From assembly GCA_025928435.1 (NCBI GenBank), contig JAICJM010000230.1:1-5664 (forward strand): a DNA stretch of 5,664 bases, given 5' to 3'. This DNA comes from Thermoleophilia bacterium. GTDB lineage: Bacteria; Actinomycetota; Thermoleophilia; Gaiellales; JAICJC01. Position numbers and translations under genes: made by a program. How positions within the stretch are numbered: position 1 is the stretch's first letter; the number at the start of each line of letters is the position of its first letter. The notes under the pieces were generated by a model, which was not told where the DNA came from, ran no database searches, and worked only from the letters and a program-made list of their open reading frames with translations. Shown here one piece after another: positions 1 through 5,641 of this stretch.

Positions 1-272
1 ACGACGCTCACCAGGAGGTCGGCCACGGCGGCCACTTCCTCGGGGCGGCGCACACGCTGGAGCGCTTCCGCACCTGCTTCTACCGGCCCCTGCTCTCGTC
101 GACCGAGAACTTCGAGCGGTGGAAGTCGAAGGGCGGCCGCGATGCGACCGAGCGGGCGGGCGAGATCTGGCGCGAGACGCTGGCGGCGTACGAGCCGCCG
201 CCGCTCGACCCGGCGGTGCGCGACCAGCTGAAGGAGTACGTCGACAGGCGGCGGATCGAGCTCGGCGACTGA
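1..272 (+). CDS. mttB: MttB-family trimethylamine/quaternary amine methyltransferase, C-terminal fragment
   Basis: This is the 3' end of a gene that begins upstream of the window, read from position 3 to the TGA at 270-272 (89 residues). The visible piece matches what I know of MttB C-termini: a Gly/His-rich stretch (GHGGHFLGAAHTLERFR), an aromatic FYRPLLSS segment, a W-K-S-K-G-G helix start, an acidic/basic helix (ATERAGEIWRETLAAYEPPPLD) and a closing helix rich in Glu, Lys and Arg. Family members move a methyl group from trimethylamine, glycine betaine or related quaternary amines to a corrinoid protein. Only some use pyrrolysine; the residue that would decide this lies outside the window, so the substrate cannot be told. 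The next gene starts 19 bases downstream on the same strand, which suggests cotranscription. The symbol is given at family level only; a betaine- or carnitine-type homologue is equally possible. Confidence 0.85.
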   Translation, partial: DAHQEVGHGGHFLGAAHTLERFRTCFYRPLLSSTENFERWKSKGGRDATERAGEIWRETLAAYEPPPLDPAVRDQLKEYVDRRRIELGD

Positions 273-280
273 CCGGGCAG

Positions 281-286
281 AAGGAG
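281..286 (+). promoter_or_regulatory. Shine-Dalgarno sequence of the aminotransferase gene
   Basis: AAGGAG lies five bases before the ATG at 292. This is near-ideal spacing and fixes that start. It is one of the few convincing ribosome binding sites in the window. Confidence 0.8.
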
Positions 287-291
287 CGATC

Positions 292-1467
292 ATGGCAGAG
301 AGGCTGGCGGAGAGCATGGGCCGGCTCGGCACCGAGACCGCGTTCGAGGTGCTGGCGCGGGCGAAGGCGCTCGAGGCGTCCGGACGGCGGGTCATCCACC
401 TCGAGATCGGCGAGCCGGACTTCGGCACGCCGGGGCACATCGTCGAGGCCGGCATGCGCGCCCTGCGCGACGGCCACACCCACTACTGCCCGGCCCCGGG
501 CCTGCCCGAGCTGCGCGAGGCGTGCGCGGCCCACCTCTCCGCCCACCGCGGCATCGCCGTCGAGCCGGGCCGTGTCCTGGTCGCGCCGGGCGCCAAGCCG
601 TTCCTCTTCTTCGGCGTGCTCGCCACCTGCCAGCCCGGCGACGAGGTCGTCTACCCGAATCCCGGCTTCCCGATCTACGAGTCGGTCATCCGCTTCGCCG
701 GGGCGACCCCGGTGCCGCTGCCGCTGGTCGAGGAGCGCGGGTTCGCGTTCACGGCGGACGACCTGGCCGAGCGCCTGAGCCCGCGCACGCGGCTCGTGAT
801 CCTGAACTCGCCCGCGAACCCGACCGGCGGCATCATGCCGCCGGCGCTGACCGCGGAGATCGCCGAGGTGCTGGCCGGCCACGACTGCTACGTCCTCTCC
901 GACGAGGTCTACTCGGAGATGCTCTACGGCGCCCGGCACGACACCGTCGCCGCCCACCACGGCCTGCTCGACCGCACCATCCTCGTCGACGGCTTCTCGA
1001 AGACGTTCGCTATGACCGGGTGGCGGCTCGGCTATGCCGCGCTCCCGGCCGAGCTGGTCGAGCCGGTGACGCGGCTTCTGATCAACTCGGTGTCGTGCAC
1101 GCCGCCCGCCGTGCAGCTGGCAGGCGTCGCCGCCCTCACCGGGCCGCGCGACGAGGTGAACCGGATGCTGGACGAGTTCGAGCGCCGCCGCACGGCCGTC
1201 GTCGACGGCCTGAACGCGCTGCCCGGCGTCTCCTGCGTCATGCCCCAGGGCGCCTTCTACGCCTTCCCCAACATCACCGGAACCGGGATGGAGGCGCGGA
1301 CGGTGGCCGACCGCCTGCTCGAGGAGGCGGGGGTCGCGGTGCTCTCGGGGACGGCGTTCGGCGCATACGGCGAGGGCTACCTGCGCCTGTCGTATGCCAA
1401 CTCGCTCGAGAACATCGCCGAGGCGCTCGCCGCCATGGGCGGGATGCTCGAGGCCGTGGCCGTATGA
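292..1467 (+). CDS. PLP-dependent aminotransferase, class I/II (aspartate aminotransferase fold)
   Basis: Complete protein of 391 residues, the usual length for the family. It transfers an amino group between an amino acid and a 2-oxo acid through pyridoxal phosphate. Visible landmarks in order are: the substrate-loop EIGEPDFGTP (38-47); Tyr65 with the following GLPELR; the cofactor phosphate-binding GAK (100-102); Asn176 in NSPANPTGG; Asp204 and Tyr207 in LSDEVYSE, which hold the pyridine ring and O3'; the Schiff-base Lys237 in DGFSKTFAMTGWRLGY, with Arg245 contacting the phosphate; and Arg365 in YLRLSYA, which binds the substrate carboxylate. All key residues are present, so the enzyme should be active. 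The sequence does not fix the amino donor; aspartate, alanine, or a serine/glyoxylate-type role are all possible. Its stop overlaps the start of the hydroxyacid dehydrogenase, which argues that its keto-acid substrate or product is linked to that reductase (inference). Confidence 0.93.
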   Translation: MAERLAESMGRLGTETAFEVLARAKALEASGRRVIHLEIGEPDFGTPGHIVEAGMRALRDGHTHYCPAPGLPELREACAAHLSAHRGIAVEPGRVLVAPGAKPFLFFGVLATCQPGDEVVYPNPGFPIYESVIRFAGATPVPLPLVEERGFAFTADDLAERLSPRTRLVILNSPANPTGGIMPPALTAEIAEVLAGHDCYVLSDEVYSEMLYGARHDTVAAHHGLLDRTILVDGFSKTFAMTGWRLGYAALPAELVEPVTRLLINSVSCTPPAVQLAGVAALTGPRDEVNRMLDEFERRRTAVVDGLNALPGVSCVMPQGAFYAFPNITGTGMEARTVADRLLEEAGVAVLSGTAFGAYGEGYLRLSYANSLENIAEALAAMGGMLEAVAV

Positions 1468-2441
1468 CGCCGGCCGAGGCGGCGCGGATCGTCGTCACGC
1501 GCCGGATCCCCGAGCCCGCGCTCGAGCTGCTGAACGGGGCCGGCGACGTGTGGCTCTCGCCCCACGACCGGCCGATGACGACCGCCGAGCTGCACGCGGC
1601 CGTCGCGGGCGCCGACGCGGTGGTGACGCTGCTCCACGACCGCGTCGACGACGCGTTCCTCGACGCCGCCGGCCCGGGCCTGCGCGTCGTCGCGAACGTC
1701 GCGGTCGGCTACGACAACATCGACGTCCCAGCCTGCGACCGCCGCGGCGTCGTGGCGACGAACACGCCCGGCGTGCTGGTCGACGCGACGGCCGACATCG
1801 CCATGGCGCTCATCCTGATCGCGACCCGGCGGCTGGGCGAGGCGGAGCGGATGGTGCGGGAGGGCGGCACCTGGTCGTGGAACATGTTCTTCATGCTCGG
1901 GGCCGGGCTCCAGGACAAGACGCTCGGGATCGTCGGGCTGGGCCAGATCGGCGCGGCCACCGCCCGCCGGGCGCGCGCCTTCGGGATGCGGATCGCCTAC
2001 GCGGGGCGGCGGCGGGCCGTCGCGGCAGTCGAGGCCGAGCTCGGCGCCGAGATGCTCGAGCTGGACGAGCTTTTGGCAACGGCGGACGTCGTCTCGATCC
2101 ACACGCCGCTCTCCGATGCCACCCGCCACCTGATCGACGCCCGCCGGCTGGCGCTGATGAAGCCGACCGCGTACCTGGTGAACACGTCGCGCGGCCCGGT
2201 GGTCGACGAGGCCGCCCTGGCCGCGGCGCTCCGCGACGGCACCATCGCCGGCGCCGGCCTGGACGTGTTCGAGCGCGAGCCCGAGATCGATCCGGGACTA
2301 CGCGGGCTCGAGAACGTCGTGCTGATCCCGCACCTGGGCTCGGCGACGATCGAGACCCGCACCGCGATGGGCGTGCTGGCGGCACAGAACGCGGTGGCGG
2401 TGCTCCGCGGCGACCCGCCCCCGACGCCGATCACTGAATAA
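1464..2441 (+). CDS. D-2-hydroxyacid dehydrogenase, glyoxylate/hydroxypyruvate reductase type (GyaR/GhrB-like)
   Basis: Protein of 325 residues, typical for the family. The ATG at 1464 overlaps the upstream stop (ATGA), with only a weak GAGG before it, so translation is probably coupled. An in-frame reading extends further upstream without stops but is only antisense-like frame noise over the aminotransferase. Visible parts are: the substrate loop NVAVGYDNID (78-87); TNTPGVLVDATAD; the Rossmann motif GLGQIG (158-163); Arg243 in NTSRGPVVDE; Glu272 in FEREPE; and His290 in PHLGSAT. These last three form the catalytic Arg-Glu-His set. The run of arginines at 182-184, where NADH-using relatives carry an acidic residue, favours NADPH. 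The expected reaction is reduction of glyoxylate to glycolate or of hydroxypyruvate to D-glycerate; a phosphoglycerate dehydrogenase role is less likely because the C-terminal ACT domain is absent. The stop codon TAA (2439-2441) lies inside the palindrome at 2436-2464. Confidence 0.92.
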   Translation: MTPAEAARIVVTRRIPEPALELLNGAGDVWLSPHDRPMTTAELHAAVAGADAVVTLLHDRVDDAFLDAAGPGLRVVANVAVGYDNIDVPACDRRGVVATNTPGVLVDATADIAMALILIATRRLGEAERMVREGGTWSWNMFFMLGAGLQDKTLGIVGLGQIGAATARRARAFGMRIAYAGRRRAVAAVEAELGAEMLELDELLATADVVSIHTPLSDATRHLIDARRLALMKPTAYLVNTSRGPVVDEAALAAALRDGTIAGAGLDVFEREPEIDPGLRGLENVVLIPHLGSATIETRTAMGVLAAQNAVAVLRGDPPPTPITE

Positions 2442-2464
2442 ACGGGGTCAGACCCCTTTTATTC
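2436..2464. terminator. Palindrome between convergent genes, likely bidirectional terminator and possible inserted repeat
   Basis: Two 14-base arms, 2436-2449 and 2451-2464, are complementary except for one C/T mismatch (2443/2457), with a single central A at 2450. In RNA, GGGGT pairs with ACCCC around a three-base loop. The outer A/T pairs give UUUUAUU on the plus strand and GUUUAUU on the minus strand just after the GC stem, which suits intrinsic termination in both directions. It sits exactly between the ends of two convergent genes: it contains the dehydrogenase stop, and the minus-strand stop (2468-2466) lies one base beyond it. TCACT occurs at 2431-2435 and again at 2463-2467, as a target duplication would. 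The GGGGTC-A-GACCCC core resembles palindromes I recall as dispersed repeats in many bacterial genomes; that part is memory, not shown here. Confidence 0.75.
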
Positions 2465-2465
2465 A

Positions 2466-3362
2466 CTAGCTGTTGAGGGCCGAGGCCATCGCGGCCATGT
2501 GGGCCGGCGTCGAGCCGCAGCAGCCGCCCACCAGCTCCACGCCCAGCTCGCGCATGCGGAGGGCGTAGTCGGCCATCTCCTCGGGCGTCGTCTCGTAGCA
2601 GAACTCCTCGCCGCGGATGACGGGGAGGCCGGCGTTCGACTGCGCGATCAGGAGGAGGCCGTCGGGGCGGTGGGCCACCATCTCGACCATGACCGCCTCC
2701 ATGTCCTCGAGGCCACGGCCGCAGTTGGCGCCGACGGCGGTGACGCCGAGCTCGCCCAGCCGCTCGACCGCCTGCGCGGGCGAGACGCCCATCATCGTGT
2801 GCCGGTTCGTGTCGAAGCTCAGCGTGACCGCGACCTCGAGCTGGGGCGACGCGTCGTGGGCGGCCCGGACGACTGCCTCGGCCTCGGCCAGGTCGCTCAG
2901 GGTCTCGCCCAGGATCAGGTCGGCGCCGGCCCCCGCGAGCGCGTCGATCTGCTCGGCGAAGAGCGCCTGCGCCTCGGACGGCGAGAGCGTCCCGAGCGGC
3001 TCGATCAGCTCGCCCGTCGGCCCGACGTCGCCGGCGACGAGCGCGTCGAACTCCTCCGCGACGGCGCGGGCGATCCGGACGGCGGCGGCGTTGACGTCGG
3101 CCACGCGGTCTCCCAGGCCGGAGGCGGACAGCCGCGGCGCCGTGGCGCCGAAGGTGTTCGTGGTGACGAGCACGGAGCCGGCGGCGGCGTAGCCGCGGTG
3201 GATCGCGGCGACGGCGTCGGCCTTCTCGAGGTTCCAGCGCTCGCCCGATTCGCCCGCCTCGAGGCCCGCGCCCTGGAGCATCGTGCCCATCGCGCCGTCG
3301 AAGAGCGCGCAGCCGCGGGCGGCGATCAGATCGCGGAGCGCGGTGCGGGTGACCGTCGTCAT
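2466..3362 (-). CDS. Homocysteine S-methyltransferase domain protein (MetH N-terminal module type)
   Basis: Protein of 298 residues from the ATG at 3362 to TAG at 2468-2466. It should transfer a methyl group to homocysteine to give methionine, using zinc. Near the N-terminus is the family signature FDGAMGTMLQ, followed by WNLEKAD and TTNTFGAT. The zinc ligands are all present: Cys214 in GANCGRG and Cys281/Cys282 in GGCCGSTPAHM at the C-terminus. The length fits the isolated homocysteine-binding barrel; the folate-, cobalamin- and activation domains of full MetH are missing, so the methyl donor may be a separate corrinoid protein, betaine, or S-methylmethionine. An extended reading to a TTG at 3404 adds 14 residues that do not look like family sequence, so I prefer the ATG. 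A GGAGG lies upstream (3381-3377), but 14 bases away, longer than usual. It runs convergent to the amine/hydroxyacid operon and divergent from the transporter. Confidence 0.9.
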   Translation of the reverse strand: MTTVTRTALRDLIAARGCALFDGAMGTMLQGAGLEAGESGERWNLEKADAVAAIHRGYAAAGSVLVTTNTFGATAPRLSASGLGDRVADVNAAAVRIARAVAEEFDALVAGDVGPTGELIEPLGTLSPSEAQALFAEQIDALAGAGADLILGETLSDLAEAEAVVRAAHDASPQLEVAVTLSFDTNRHTMMGVSPAQAVERLGELGVTAVGANCGRGLEDMEAVMVEMVAHRPDGLLLIAQSNAGLPVIRGEEFCYETTPEEMADYALRMRELGVELVGGCCGSTPAHMAAMASALNS

Positions 3363-3415
3363 GACCGGGGATGGTACCTCCGCCGCGGCCCGATTCGCCC
3401 GCAAGACTATCCGCC
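3363..3415. promoter_or_regulatory. Divergent intergenic region, probable promoters for both flanking genes
   Basis: These 53 bases separate the starts of the minus-strand homocysteine methyltransferase and the plus-strand MATE gene, so promoters for both should lie in or near it. The only AT-rich patch is AAGACTAT at 3403-3410; GACTAT could act as a plus-strand -10 box, which would put a transcript start close to the ATG at 3416. I see no convincing -35 box and no operator palindrome. Confidence 0.35.
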
Positions 3416-4744
3416 ATGACCCGCCCGTCCGGGATGCCGACCGATCGCGAGATCCTGTGGCTCGCCATCCCGGCCCTCGGCGCGCTCATCGCGGAGCCGC
3501 TCTACGTCCTCGGCGACACGGCGATCATCGGCCATCTCGGGACGGTGCCGCTGGCCGGCCTCGCGCTGGCCGGGCTGCTCCTCTCCGAGATCTTCGGCTT
3601 CTGCACCTTCCTCGAGTACGGGACGACGGCGCGGGCGGCGCGGCTCTACGGCGCCGGCCGGGTCGACGAGGCGCTCGACGTCGGCGTGCAGGCCACCTGG
3701 CTCGCACTCGGCCTCGGCGCCCTGCTCGTCATCGGGGTCGAGCTCGTGGCCGTCCCGGCCATGCACGCGATGGCCGGCGGCGACACCGCGGCGTCGGTTC
3801 AGGCCGTGCGCTGGATGCGGATCGCCGCGCTCGGGGCGCCGTTCGTCCTCGTCACGGCCGCCGCCCAGGGCTGGATGCGGGCGCTCCAGGACACCCGCAC
3901 GCCGCTCGTCGTGATCGGCGTCGCCAACATCGCCAGCATCGCCCTGTCGGCCGGGCTGGTCTTCGGCGCGGGCCTGGGGATCCGCGGCTCCGCGATCGCC
4001 AACGTGGCCGCCCAGGCCGCGTCCGGGCTCGTGTTCCTCGTCCTGCTTGCCCGGCGCGGCGCCCCGCTGCGGCCGTCGCTGGGGCGGATCCGGGTGCAGT
4101 TCTCCGCCGCGCGCGACCTCACGCTGCGGACGGCCTCGTTCTTCGTCGCGTTCACCGTGGCGACGGCCGTGGCGGCCCGCATCGGGGACGCGACGCTTGC
4201 GGCCCATCAGATCGGCGCCCAGCTGTGGACGTTCTGCGCGCTCTTCCTCGACTCGACCGCGATCGCCGCCCAGGCGCTCATCGGCCGGCTGCTCGGCGCG
4301 GGGCAGGTGGACGCCGCGCAGGCCCTCGGCCGCCGGCTGCTGTGGGCCGGCGCGTGGCTCGGGATCGCGTTCGCGGTCGTCCTCGCGGCCGGCTATGCCG
4401 TCGTTCCGCGGGCGTTCACGTCCGACCCGGCGGTGATCGGAAAGACCCACGTTCTGTGGCCGTTCCTGGTGCTGATGATGCCGCTCAACGGCTGGGTGTT
4501 CGCGCTCGACGGCATCCTGCTCGGCGCCGGCGACCTGCGGTTCATGCGCAACGTGTCGGCCGCCGCCGCCGTCCTCGGCTACGTGCCGATCACGCTCGCG
4601 ACGGCCGAGTTCGGGTGGGGCCTGGCCGGGATCTGGACCGGCATCTCGGCCTTCATCTGGATTCGCACGGCCATCGGATTCGCCCGCTGGCGCGGCCGCC
4701 GGTGGCTGATCGGCGGTGCCCGCATCGCCGACGAGGCGATCTGA
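3416..4744 (+). CDS. MATE-family multidrug/metabolite efflux transporter, DinF-like
   Basis: Inner-membrane protein of 442 residues, normal for MATE carriers, with about twelve hydrophobic segments arranged as two related halves. It would export cationic or other organic compounds using a Na+ or H+ gradient. Landmarks are: the first helix ending in Asp34 (GDTAIIGHLG); MRALQDTRTPL (154-164), a conserved loop of the family; the start of the second half, GDATLAAHQIGAQLW, with LDSTAIAAQALIG (Asp279); and DGILLGAGDLRFMRN (365-379). These resemble the DinF branch more than NorM. The start is uncertain: ATG at 3416 has no Shine-Dalgarno sequence and may be leaderless; ATG 3434 would remove six residues; ATG 3371 would add fifteen non-family residues and run into the divergent promoter region. 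No substrate can be assigned. The neighbouring genes give no clear hint. Confidence 0.9.
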   Translation: MTRPSGMPTDREILWLAIPALGALIAEPLYVLGDTAIIGHLGTVPLAGLALAGLLLSEIFGFCTFLEYGTTARAARLYGAGRVDEALDVGVQATWLALGLGALLVIGVELVAVPAMHAMAGGDTAASVQAVRWMRIAALGAPFVLVTAAAQGWMRALQDTRTPLVVIGVANIASIALSAGLVFGAGLGIRGSAIANVAAQAASGLVFLVLLARRGAPLRPSLGRIRVQFSAARDLTLRTASFFVAFTVATAVAARIGDATLAAHQIGAQLWTFCALFLDSTAIAAQALIGRLLGAGQVDAAQALGRRLLWAGAWLGIAFAVVLAAGYAVVPRAFTSDPAVIGKTHVLWPFLVLMMPLNGWVFALDGILLGAGDLRFMRNVSAAAAVLGYVPITLATAEFGWGLAGIWTGISAFIWIRTAIGFARWRGRRWLIGGARIADEAI

Positions 4745-4760
4745 GCCGCCGCCGCAACTT

Positions 4761-4812
4761 CCCCCGTTTGGGGCATCGGTCCAGCCCCCGTACACCCGTA
4801 TATCTCTGGGGG
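4761..4812 (+). promoter_or_regulatory. Leader with alternative C-run/G-run hairpins before the His-rich protein gene
   Basis: In the 78 bases between the MATE stop and the next ATG there are four alternating runs: CCCCC (4761-4765), GGGG (4770-4773), CCCCC (4785-4789) and GGGGG (4808-4812). Runs 1 and 2 can form a small hairpin that might end the MATE transcript, though no U-tract follows. Runs 2 and 3 can pair as GGGGC/GCCCC. Runs 3 and 4 can pair and would cover GGGGG, which lies ten bases before the ATG at 4823 and is the only Shine-Dalgarno candidate. TATATC at 4799-4804 could instead be a -10 box; in that case only run 4 would be transcribed. In such GC-rich DNA these pairings may be chance. 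Confidence 0.3.
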
Positions 4813-4822
4813 TCTTTCACGC

Positions 4823-5641
4823 ATGAGCTTCGCAAGCAGGGAACCGGCAGGGTCTTGGATGGTCACCCGGTCGCGCGGGATGGTCGCGGCGGTCGGGCTC
4901 GGCGCCGCGGTGACGGCGGTGTACGCCGTCCTGGCCGCGATCGCGCTGACCGCGCCGAACGCGCTGTCCGTGGCCAGCTTCGGCAACATCGTGCGCGCGG
5001 AGGTGGGCGTCTTCACGGCGGCCGAGCAGGGCTCGCGGCCAGCCCACCGGATACACGTGCGTGGCGCCGTCGTGAACGTCTCCCTGCCGGCGGCCCAGGC
5101 CGCTGCGGGCAGCTCCGTGAGCGACCCGGCGCCGGCCGCGCATGACCTCGCGCCGAAGGGGGGCGGCGGCCCGCACGCGGCGGTGACCCGCCCCCGCAGG
5201 CGCTTCCACCACCACCACCACCACCGGCACCCGCGCCACCGGCACGGGCATCGCCACCACGTCCACCATCACCACCATCGCTGGTTCAAGCACCGGCACG
5301 CACACCGCCAGTGGCGACGTGCGCACCATCATCGCCGGATGGCGGACCGCCACCATGCGCGCCGCGCGCACCACCACCATGCGCACCGCGCGCACCACCA
5401 CCATCGGTCCCACGCGCGGCACGAGCACCACGGCCGCCGCCACGGCCCATTCCGCTCAGGCGGGTGCCGGCGCCACCGCCACGTCGGCCTGCCTCGGGGC
5501 GACGGGCGGCAACACCGGCGCCACCGCCGCCGATGGTTGATCGGTGACTCCCGTGCAGCCGCAGCCCCACCAGCGTTGCGCCTGACCACGAACCGTTGCG
5601 AGTCCAGGCGCGCGCGGAGTTACCGATCAACCGTCTACTGA
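4823..5641 (+). CDS. Membrane-anchored protein of unknown function with His/Arg-rich tail
   Basis: I do not recognise this gene. Read from the ATG at 4823 to TGA at 5639-5641 it gives 272 residues. Residues 1-19 are short and basic, 20-44 form one hydrophobic helix (an uncleaved signal-anchor or signal peptide), and 45-127 are an Ala/Gly/Pro-rich linker with high GC at third positions. Residues 129-207 then contain 39 histidines mixed with Arg, including runs of six, five and four. With the helix as anchor, the tail should lie outside the membrane, where it could bind Zn, Ni or Cu, or polyanions (inference). The start is well placed behind GGGGG. The C-terminus is doubtful: beyond about 5540 third positions lose their G/C preference, the reading crosses an inverted repeat, and a +1 frame gives a Thr/Ala-rich tail ending at 5540. 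The first ~125 residues are the dependable part. Confidence 0.55.
   Translation: MSFASREPAGSWMVTRSRGMVAAVGLGAAVTAVYAVLAAIALTAPNALSVASFGNIVRAEVGVFTAAEQGSRPAHRIHVRGAVVNVSLPAAQAAAGSSVSDPAPAAHDLAPKGGGGPHAAVTRPRRRFHHHHHHRHPRHRHGHRHHVHHHHHRWFKHRHAHRQWRRAHHHRRMADRHHARRAHHHHAHRAHHHHRSHARHEHHGRRHGPFRSGGCRRHRHVGLPRGDGRQHRRHRRRWLIGDSRAAAAPPALRLTTNRCESRRARSYRSTVY
5357..5404 (+). repeat. Two tandem 24-base repeats in the His-rich tail
   Basis: Units 5357-5380 and 5381-5404 differ at one base (CGC versus CAC in the second codon). They encode ARRAHHHH and AHRAHHHH. A partial copy (CACCAT, 5351-5356) precedes them. Because the unit is a multiple of three, copy-number change would lengthen or shorten the tail without changing frame. 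Confidence 0.8.
5532..5635. repeat. Long inverted repeat with nested hairpin
   Basis: The arms 5535-5551 and 5616-5632 match over 17 bases with one G/T wobble (5546/5621). They extend outward to 5532 and 5635 with one further T/G wobble, giving 20-base arms. A second inverted repeat, GCGCCTG (5578-5584) and CAGGCGC (5605-5611), sits inside, so the RNA would form a two-level stem. The left arm contains the TGA (5538-5540) that ends the Thr/Ala-rich frame. No U-tract follows and I see no direct repeats at the edges, so neither a plain terminator nor a recent insertion is proven. The rest of 5541-5664 shows no gene I can support. Confidence 0.7.

Noticed and set aside
1394..2437. Plus-strand Arg/Ala-rich frame across the hydroxyacid dehydrogenase
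   Set aside because: Shadow frame with no family motifs; the true frame carries the complete dehydrogenase.
3371..3404. Upstream extensions of the MATE gene (ATG 3371) and of the homocysteine methyltransferase (TTG 3404)
   Set aside because: Both would make the divergent genes overlap, add Pro/Arg/Ala-rich residues unlike either family, and leave no promoter space.
2431..3489. Minus-strand frame of about 350 codons overlapping the homocysteine methyltransferase and ending in the palindrome
   Set aside because: Arg/Gly-rich shadow in another frame of the same strand. The true gene has the conserved motifs and zinc cysteines.
3407..4795. Long minus-strand open frame (about 460 codons) opposite the MATE gene
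   Set aside because: Its product is a Gly/Arg/Asp/Glu-rich string without any domain, while the plus strand encodes an unmistakable MATE protein. Long antisense frames are expected in such GC-rich DNA.
4817..5443. Minus-strand frame with many Val and Met residues opposite the His-rich tail
   Set aside because: It is the reverse reading of the CAC/ACC repeat and then of linker DNA, with no recognisable domain and no ribosome binding site.
5585..5615. Possible tRNA T-arm (GTTGCGAGTCC near 5594-5604)
   Set aside because: The loop is one base too long and no acceptor, D or anticodon arm can be drawn around it.
5532..5635. Integron attC site
   Set aside because: The arms begin with GTT rather than ending with it; the order and sequence of the expected core sites (RYYYAAC ... 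GTTRRRY) are not met, and no cassette context is present.
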